Shown here one piece after another: positions 55,902-64,000 of a stretch of 64,000 nucleotides of DNA. The notes below the pieces were generated by a model. That model did not search any database, was not told where the DNA came from, and worked only from the letters and a program-made list of their open reading frames with translations. The translations under genes and the position numbers were made by a program. Positions within the stretch are counted from its first letter, which is position 1, and each line of letters starts with the position of its first letter. This DNA comes from Symsagittifera roscoffensis. Taxonomy: Eukaryota; Xenacoelomorpha; Acoela; Convolutidae. Location: positions 67,279,477 to 67,343,476 of the forward strand of contig NC_087066.1 of the NCBI RefSeq assembly GCF_963678635.1, read 5' to 3'.

Positions 55902-58900
55902 ATGTTCAAATATAAGTCACTTCACGTCATTTTTCTACTTAGTTTTTTCAGTAACGCCAAGCCTAATTCATTCTCGGACTTTAAGGTCAGTAATCAAACT
56001 GCCCCCCAAAATGGAGTTGAGGGAGAACAACGTTTGATGAAGAAATTGAAGAGTAGCATCCCTAGCCTGTGGCCGCCTGTGGATATGGTCAACAGAACGG
56101 TATTCATATATATTGATCTATTCAAGATACAAGAAGTGGACGAAAAGGTGATGTCTTTGTAAAATGTTTTAAAAGTGCTTTCACGCAAAACTAGACATGG
56201 GAAATCTCTCTACAAATTTGGAATAATTTATTCAACACTCCTTGAACTAATTGGAAAAATTTGACCAACTGCTGCTGATCGAACAAGATACATCTTTAAA
56301 CAAAAAACACTTCTTTTTAAAAACACTCCTTTTTAAACACTCCTTTTTAAAGATAATTTCATCTTAGATTTCCAAAAGCTTCATCTGAGAGTCAAGTTTT
56401 GCTTAAAAAATTGAAAGTCAAAAAATTGCTACTAGAAGCCCTGAAAGAAGTTTATTGCAATCTCAGAACGATATTTTTTTAAACTAATTTTTGTAGTTTT
56501 TTTAATCTCCGAAAGGTTAGAAAATTGCTTTAAACCAAGAAGATCAAGTTGAAAAACTGTAAGCCCAATTCAATCTGTAAAGTTTACTTCAATCCAAAAA
56601 TTTGCATATTTTCATCAATCTTTTTTTTCTATTTGTGAGAAGCGTGAAACGACTCAAAATTAAAGCTAGTATGCGGGTTGTTTTTACCTTAACAGGACGG
56701 TGTGTGGGTTGGCAAGTTCTATATTTACTTTTACTACTACAGCAACAGCGCCATGTGGAACAAAAGCGAGTACAACAACGGTACCACCACCACATTATTT
56801 GTCCCTGGAGGTACATTCTGGGTACCAGATGTTCGTAAGTATTATAGCGTTTTTAAATCTTAGTTCTTGTAATGCTACGGTTTCGTTTTCATTTCAAGTT
56901 TTTGCAAATTGCATTGTCGGCCTTGCAGCACAAAATGCATTTGATTGCTCCGGTTTCAGAGAAAATATGAGAAAAAACTCAGGTCATATTTTGGCTGCCT
57001 GCAAAAACATTTTTTGAAAAATTTCTTTCCCATGAGAAAATTAGGAAAATTGAGGTCAAAAAGTTAGGATAATTGTTCGGACTTTTGAAAAAATTGACTA
57101 AAATTTTTGCTCGGCGTGGGTTTTCTTCTCCAGACAAATTTCTACTTTTAACTATCAATTTTTGCAAAATTTTTTTGAATCAGCCAAAAGGTATTGTTTT
57201 CTTTAGCACAAATTTACAAAAACATACATTTTTTAAAGTCATGGGGGTTTAAAGGTGATCAATTTGGGTCAAATAAAAGTGGCAAATTTCGTGCTATGAT
57301 GAAGACTTAATTCATCTTAGAAATCGTTTCAAATTAAATTGAGCCGGCTATTCGGTCTATTTACTAATTTGCTAAAACGAATTCATCACTTCGTACTTTG
57401 TATAGCGTGTGGGGGCTAGCTTTCAAAACAATCTCAAACTTAAAAAAAGATTTATGTTCTTTTTGAGAAAGTTTCGTCAATTTTCTTAAAGCAATCACCA
57501 TTTCAGAGACCTTGAAAGGATATCAGAACATTCAAGGCTGCACCCTGATACCAAAAGTTTTGTTTAATTTCTAGGCGCAATTAAAGAACTGAAAAACAAA
57601 GGAACTGAAAAACAAGAGAACTGGAAAACAAGAACTACGGGAAAAATTTTCTGATGTAATACTCTTTAAAGTTGCTTTAGCTGATTTATCTAATGGTGAT
57701 CTCCCAGGCGGGAGCTCGCCATAGTAATTAGTATCGTATATTTAGTGTCCTAAAAGCCATTTTTATTTCAAAATTTTGAGAAAAAAAGCGACAACATAGC
57801 TACGCTTGTGATGATTTTTCTTCGAACTATTTTTATTTTTTTACTGAGTTTTTTGACGGAATTTTTTTGTATACCATCCGGAAGATGTTGTCTGGAGCTG
57901 GAATATAAAAAAGTTCTTTTGGATTGATAAGTTAATAGGGTTTTGTTATTTGCTAAGCTTGCAAACTTGGGATAATTTGCTTGCTATATATTGCGTTCTT
58001 ATAACACGCGTTAGTGGCGGATTAAATTGTACCATAAGCAAATCATTGGGTTTTTCATTAAGATTTAGCTAAATACTGTCTTATGTACGGAGATGAGAGT
58101 TAGAAAAAATACTTTGGCATCAAACTGCAGTCGGAATATTAAGGGCTTCGCCTTGATATACGAACAGTTTTGTAGAAATATTGCTCCTATTTTTGAAGAA
58201 ATTGACTGAAAATTTATGCTTGGGCTGGTTGTTGGTTGTTTTCTTCATTCAACTAACGGGCAAAATATATCGCATTATTATAAACGCGTGTGGTCGTTTT
58301 ATTTGAATAAGAGACGCAATCTTTTTGTACTTTACACAGCAACGCAGTGGATAAAACTTTTAAAAATTTCAACCAGAAATTTTTTAATTGGCCGTAAACT
58401 ATAGTCGGAACATTCAGGGCTTGGCCTTGTTATAAGAAGTGTTGCACAATTTTGGAAATATTTGATTTCACTTATGATTAATTTTTTGATAAAATTTTTG
58501 TGATATCGAAGATCATTGAAACGAAATTAAGTATGATCATCTGTTCTTTTAGTTGTGAGAGAAGCATCAATGGTTAATTATGAGGCGTTTGAACGGCAAG
58601 TTGTATTCGAAACTGGAATGATCCTGGCATACACTTCTCTGCTCACCTATCAAATGTCATGCGAGTTTGACGTCTCTCAGTTTCCATATGACTCACAAAC
58701 TTGTGAAATAACTGCAACAATGTTCGCTTCCAGACCCGATGACTATGAATTAGGTTTGCAAAATGAAATAAAACGCAACCTGTAGATACTTTATTTTCAG
58801 TGATATATTTGAACGAGTATTTCAGCATTCCAAAAAACTTTCTTTGTACAAGATGGCACTGGTAAAACATATCTGCCATTACAGCATTTTACACCAAATG

Positions 58901-60579
58901 ATCAGTGGCATTTAGTAACACCAGTAGAGATCAAAAAGGAAAAGCTCACGTGGAAAGTTTCACAGTTCCGCGAATCTATCAAGGTCACCATAAATCTACA
59001 GCGGCGACCCTCTGTTCTACAAGATGGTGTTCGTCTACCCTTCAGTGCTTCTATACCTTCTCTCCTCCGTCACTTTCTTCATTCCCCCGGACTCAGGGGA
59101 GAAGGTGTCCTTTGCAGTGACTATTCTGCTAACTGAGATTGTCTCGTACGGAACTTTGCTGACTATTCTGCCGGCTAGTTCGCACCACGTTCCCTACTTG
59201 ATCTACTTCATAGCTTCAGCTACTTTTCACCTCACCTGCAATTGTGTCGCAGCAGCTGCAGGTAGAAAAAATCGAGAAAACGCTTTCAAACTTTTTTTAC
59301 ATTTTAATGTGCTTAGAGGGAAATTTTAATAATTGTATATACTCGATATTTGAAGCCCGACTTTGGCTCACACTAGTATTTTCCCTCACCAAATATACAA
59401 TGTTTAGATCCTTCTTTTATAGAAGTTATTTTGAAATCTGTAAACTTGCAAGAGCGTTCCACTGATATCTCTGAACTTCTATTTTATTCTCAGAGCGAAA
59501 GCCAAAATATTTGCAAAGGTAATGGGAGGTCTCAACTCGTATAATTTCAATTGTTTTATCTTCAATAATCTTTTCGCGGTACCACGCGCGGATCTAGGAT
59601 TTTCTCTCATCAATTGTTTTTTAAATTTTGTCGACCTTTTTTTTTAGGTCGAACTAATTGATTTTCTGAGCTCTCCCAAATTTTTATAAGAACCTTATTT
59701 CGACTAAATTTTTTGCGCCGTTTTAGGTACTTTTTTGAAAATTTTGACCAAAAAATTGCGTTTTTTCGGTGGGCGCTCCCACCTCAAAATTAATTTATAT
59801 TGGCACCGAAGGCGTCTTTAGAAAAGTTGTGAGACCAGTCAGCCAAAAATGGATATCTTAAAATAGTACAAAAGGGGACCCTTTGAGTCGGAAGGAGGTC
59901 GAATCCCTGAAGGAAGAGTCCGCCCAAACACCCCCCCCCCCCCATACCCCCCCCCCCCCCCTAAATCCGCTGATGCGCGGTTCCATAATACGCTCTCTAT
60001 AAATATAATCTAGCTACTTCGAACGAAGTATCTAAGAACCCCTACGACAATCTATCTAAGAACTCCTACCAGCTAGCAAGAGTTCAATTTGGAAGTTAAA
60101 GAGTCCAGTTTGAAAGTAAAAAATCACGCTACTATTTGTATCACACTAAAAAAGTTTTCTTTTCGTCTCTTTTCAGTTGTCAACATTCACCACAACAGTT
60201 CGAGTCTCACAATGTACAATTGGCTGCAGGTATTGATAACCAGCAATCACGTGATCTACCTCGGTCTCAAACCAAGTCCAGTCAAAGCATCCCATTTGAC
60301 CCTTCCTAAACACTCAGACGGGTCATCAGGGATGAATATGGAATCCCCTCTTCATGTGCAGTCTATGGATCAGGTCAATTCACCACCACCGTCCAAAAAA
60401 CATGATAATGATACTCAAATTACACAACAATTGGCCAAAAAGAGAGCCATGAAAACGAGGAGTCATCATTGCAATGGAAACAATTGGCCACTTTTGTAGA
60501 CAGAATCTTTTTCATTGTGCATGTTGTCGTCATTGCAGTCGTGTTGTTCGTATTTCGATTGTACATAGAACCATACTAG
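55902..60579 (+). CDS. nAChR-like Cys-loop channel C, frame broken twice
   Basis: Five exons with the same intron positions and phases as channel B: 55902-56147, 56696-56834, 58553-58753, 58826-59261 and 60177-60579. Signal peptide, WPPVDMVNRTVFIYIDLFKI, FWVPDV, Cys-loop CEFDVSQFPYDSQTC, M1 (VFVYPSVLLYLLSSVTFFIP), M2 (GEKVSFAVTILLTEIVS), M3 (HHVPYLIYFIASATFHLTC) and M4 (VDRIFFIVHVVVIAVVLFVF) are all present. The frame is lost twice: one base too many at the CCC run 59008-59010 just before M1, and one too few at the A run 60437-60441 just before M4. Both are homopolymers, so sequencing error is as likely as a pseudogene. The M3-M4 loop differs wholly from channel B, and no paired loop-C cysteines are seen. 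Confidence 0.85.
57060..57560. repeat. Foldback-family fragment in channel C intron 2
   Basis: It carries the family words of the 12.3-16 kb foldback cluster: GCTCGG.GTGG near 57110, CAGACAAATTTC, CATGGGGGTTTAAA, CACTTTGTACTT-like and TAGCGTG, ending in a hairpin-repeat copy at 57519-57560. It shows that the family is spread across the locus. Confidence 0.6.
59585..59976. mobile_element. hAT-like MITE in channel C intron 4
   Basis: The left end reads CGCGCGGATCTAGGATTT and the right end CCTAAATCCGCTGATGC, giving short imperfect inverted termini. The flanks GCGGTACCA (59576-59584) and GCGGTTCCA (59977-59985) look like a target duplication with one mismatch. The interior holds the inverted form of the repeat at 60990-61110 and two long C runs (about 59930-59960). 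Confidence 0.65.
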
Positions 60580-60970
60580 TATTTACTTTCGAATGAAAAT
60601 TTTCTTACGACCCCCTAACATATGTTACAGTTACCATACCACTTCTCAAAAAATTATCGAAGTAATGTGTTAGTAACTAAAAACTCAAGGGCTGCGTGTG
60701 GTGTGTTTTTTTTTGTTTACTTAATGCACGAAAAAATGAAGCTGCTTTCTCCCGATAAACTCAGTGTTGTTCAATTCAAAGTGTAATCACCCACGTAGTT
60801 TGTTCATAATTATATCCAGTTAAGTAAAAAATACATTTAGATTCTGAAGACAGTTTTGTAACTTCTAATGTTGGGGTCTTATGATCTAATTTTGAGATTA
60901 GGACATAACAGAGTAAAATGTGTTGGCTAAGTTCAATCAAAAGAATTTATCTTAATAATTTGTTCTCAGG

Positions 60971-61296
60971 CAGGGGCGGATTTATGAAGGGGCGGGGCGG
61001 ACGTTTCCCATTAGGAATTTGACCCCCTTTGTAGATTTAAAGATATTCATTTTAGGTGATTTTTATTCCAAGCGCCTTTGGCGCCAATATACACTAGTTT
61101 TGAGGAGGATCGCGCCCCAAAAAACGCGGTTTTTTAGTCAACATTTTTCAAAATAGCCAAACATTGCGCTGAAAAATTTTGTCGAAATATGATCTGCTAG
61201 TAGTCTGGGAGCACTCTGAAACTCAAATTAGTCGACCTTCAAAAAGTCCACAAAGTTTACAAAAAACTCCTCGAGATAATGGTCGATCCGCCCCTG
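60971..61296. mobile_element. hAT-like MITE downstream of channel C
   Basis: Starts CAGGGGCGGATTTATGAAGG and ends GGTCGATCCGCCCCTG, so the termini are inverted copies over about 12 bp. CAGGGGCGGAT termini are common in hAT-type non-autonomous elements. The 8 bp flanks TTCTCAGG and TTTTCAAG agree at six positions. The interior has the GCGCCTTTGGCGCCAATATA word. Confidence 0.7.
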
Positions 61297-62589
61297 TTTT
61301 CAAGGGCATTAACCTCTCAACAGATCGATCACCCCATCATCCAAAAATTCACTAGTTTTTAAGCTAATTGTCGACTCCCGTTTTGACTGATTACAATTAA
61401 AACTCTTCCCAAAGTCTTTTTACCATAAAATTCAGAAGTGGGCCGGAGCCAGAAAAAACGCATTTTTTCCATAGTTTTCCAAAACACCCCATAAACAGCC
61501 TCTAGGTACATTATTTACGTAAATTATGTAAAATAGAGTCATTTTAGTGTTTTGAGAAACTCAAATCAGAAATTACCTAGAACTACCCATGAGAGTTATA
61601 CTCAAATGTTTTTTCCATGGCTGTTGATCGAATTCATATACTGACTGGGTTGACCAAAACTTCTAATCCTAAGGTTTCCAGATATGGTAAAAAAGTTCCA
61701 TACAACTCGAGAAACCACCCAGAAAATTATGTGAAATCTGTATGGTAAGCAATTTTTTTTCCATACATCACAAATATCTATTAATTTTGGAACGTTGAAA
61801 AATAATGTCTGTAATTTGTCCAAAAATACGATAACCAACTAATTTCTATCATTAGAAAACTCAATGATTAAAGTGAAATAATCTCACAGATATTTAGCAT
61901 TTGTAGACTATTTGTATGAGATGTTTCATGCAGGGTGCTTCATATAGATGTAATAAGTAATACATCATTTATAGCAAGGTCAGAACGTAAAACGGCTTGC
62001 TTGAGTTTCGATACGTCTAGTTTTTTGTAGTCGATTAGCCACAAAAAAATTGTGTCGTAATTTCGGTGTTCGCAGCCAATACAAAACCATTGTGCTATCA
62101 GACCAAGTTTTTTTCAATTTGTGAATCGGGCCCCTCAACAGCGAACCAGGAAAACTGCGCAGCGTAAACTACAGCTTGCACTTTGAAATTTGAAGAAGTA
62201 TTGCGTGTTATTGGAGCAACATTTGCTTTTCTGATTACAAAGTTGAGAGTTTTCAAGCTGTTGTTATGAGAGATTGAAAGGTAGAAATCTGCTGCAAGAG
62301 CAAACTCTGATGCGGCTTAAATTGTGTGAAGCTGAATTGAGGATGGGTTTTCCTGATCAAGGAAATTCTATGGCAGCGAAATAGTATCAAGACTTTCGGT
62401 TTCATTGAGCTAAAATTTCAGATCCAGATGTTTGTTAACGTCTAAAAGAGTGTATCATTAAGCACTTCGAGACTAATTTGGTAGTCGACTGTTTCGAATG
62501 CGATTTGTCATGAGGGCGGTGTACTTCAATAGTTTTCATTGAGTAGCGACTCCTATATGGAGAACTTTGACAAAAAATGTTGTTGCTAT
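61297..62589. other. Unassigned DNA before the BEL/Pao remnant
   Basis: No gene is seen in 61297-61900. From about 61950 to 62589 the minus strand probably continues the retrotransposon beyond its reverse transcriptase, but I could not recognise individual domains. Confidence 0.35.
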
Positions 62590-63480
62590 CCCAGTTAACA
62601 CTAAGAACTAATTAAAGTTGACTTGTAGGATCATTCAGGAGACTGCTTTGATCAATTGAACCCAGAAACGTTTTATGTGCGGGTTCCTCTGGTGCTTCAT
62701 CTGTTCGAAGGCTTCGTCTACAGTAGCTAAGCTAAGGTATAAATCATCCATGTATATGTTTTGTTTTCAAACTTCGGAAGCAAGCAGAAAATCACGTTTA
62801 TTGTTTGTCGCAACCTTGCGAAGCGCATGACAAACTACACAGAGTCAGCAGAACAAATGTCTGGTGTAATATTTAAACTCTTTTTGGCTGTTTTTTTTCC
62901 AAAGGTCTCAAAGATAGGGCTTGTCCTCAGAGCTTACCAAAATTTGCATAAGTTTTTTGTCTTTGTCTGCAGCTATACCTTCTTTTTTTCTGTCGGTAGC
63001 AAAGAGCAGGGCCAGTCAATATGCATAAAAGATCTAGACTTTTGATAAAGTGCGCGTTTGGTGACTTTCCTTGAAAACTGCTGGAAGAATTTGAGACGCT
63101 TCTGACTTTTTTGACCCTGCTCAGTGGATGATGCGGTAAAAACCATGATTTCATTGCTGTATAGTTATGAATACATATTTTTTATTCAATAGCATTTTTC
63201 TAAAACTGTCATGGCTGAGGCGCGATAGTTTTTTCTTAGGCTGGTTGTTAAGCCGAATTTCTAAATTGTTGAGCTGTTCATCAGCTAGCCAGCGGTTGTT
63301 TATGATGTTCTGCGTTTTCTTGTAAACCAACTTCATAGTGACCGTTCAGCAAATTGCAAGAGTTTTCAAAAGTTTCGATGGCAGGCTGGTCTGATTTCGA
63401 ATGAGAGCGTTTTGATGACGCAATTCCAGTTTTTATTTTGCATCCAATCGAGAAACTTTGATAAAAATATTTATCCATTG
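62590..63480 (-). pseudogene. Decayed BEL/Pao retrotransposon pol fragment
   Basis: Minus-strand translation gives, in BEL/Pao order: NGHYEVGL; then NNRWLADEQLNNLEIRLN; then ALRKVATNN..DFLLASEV; then the catalytic IYMDDLYLSLATVDEAFEQM. The pieces lie in different frames and a stop precedes the YMDD block, so it is inactive. The aspartate pair of the YxDD box is intact. Integrase, gag and LTRs were not found; the element may extend beyond the window end. Confidence 0.75.
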
Positions 63481-64000
63481 ACTGTGCAAATGAACTGGAA
63501 TGAATTTCACAAGAATAGTTGGCACTAAATTGAATTCAGTCTTATTGTGACCACAACAGGTTTTTCCTCATAATTCTATTGCAGCTGCCAAAATTTTCTC
63601 GCAGAAATTGAAGAGCAAATTCAGATGTTCCTCCATTTACACCTTAACCAACTATCATGGCATTGCCAGTTACTAGAGATTACAGACGAATTTTTTTTAG
63701 TAGCGTTATTTTTGGCTGATGAAATGCAGATTTAAAAAAACAATACTAGTGCAATAGGTCGTTTGGATTTCCGTTGAAAAGTGTAATTCTGAGTTTTGGA
63801 AGTGAAGGTTAAAAGTAGAAAAACTATCAGAGTTGATAGCTTGTAGGCTTTTACAGTTCCTTTAGTGAGAGTTCGTTGTAGCCGGAAAAAATTGCCGGAT
63901 TCGAGAAAACACTTGAAGTTGCGGTTTAAAAAAAAGACCTCGAAGTTACTTTTAGCGGGAGATGCTTTTTGTTCATTGTGTTGAACTTTTTGTGTTGAAC
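63481..64000. other. Probable upstream part of the BEL/Pao remnant
   Basis: By position this should hold the protease or linker of the retrotransposon on the minus strand, but I see no motif that proves it. Confidence 0.3.

Noticed and set aside
62761-63045. 94-codon plus-strand frame near the window end
   Set aside because: It is antisense to the BEL/Pao reverse-transcriptase remnant and has no features of its own.

Overview
The window is AT-rich nuclear DNA from an animal, most likely an invertebrate. The genes are split by GT-AG introns and encode conserved animal proteins: a spliceosome factor, an MCFD2-type EF-hand protein, the PP2A scaffold subunit and nicotinic-receptor-like channels. 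The spaces between and inside them are packed with inverted-repeat transposons, satellite DNA and decayed retrotransposons. I cannot name the species.

Left half (1-24 kb). Four genes lie on the minus strand: an unidentified first coding exon (3239-3164), most of CWC25 (5047-3568), a three-exon MCFD2-like cargo-receptor partner (16802-8364) whose 7.5 kb first intron holds a 165-175 bp satellite and a nest of foldback elements, and a complete nine-exon PP2A scaffold subunit gene (23391-18231). Splice sites, reading phases and protein homology agree at every joint given.

Middle (24-33.5 kb). A Ty3/gypsy reverse-transcriptase fossil and a run of hairpins precede a compact, intronless, minus-strand cassette of seven reading frames (A-G, 32426-26834). 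The frames are tightly packed, less AT-rich than their surroundings, and match no family I recognise. The cassette looks like an integrated virus or an undescribed mobile element. In three places the next frame is the -1 frame and overlaps its predecessor (A/B, C/D, E/F); B and F have no ATG near their start.

Right half (33.5-61 kb). Three plus-strand Cys-loop (nAChR-like) channel genes follow. A 7.75 kb segment (29386-37139) holding the front of the cassette and the first three channel exons was duplicated in tandem. This made channel copy A, which ends after the Cys-loop exon, next to the complete channel B (43925-52797). A 2.25 kb block separates the second cassette copy from channel B. 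The end of channel B exon 4 and its splice donor have been amplified into a 29-copy, 103 bp minisatellite with ten-unit higher-order structure (47815-50797). Channel C (55902-60579) is a diverged paralogue with two single-base frame disruptions, both in homopolymer runs. The last 3 kb carry hAT-like MITEs and a decayed BEL/Pao retrotransposon.
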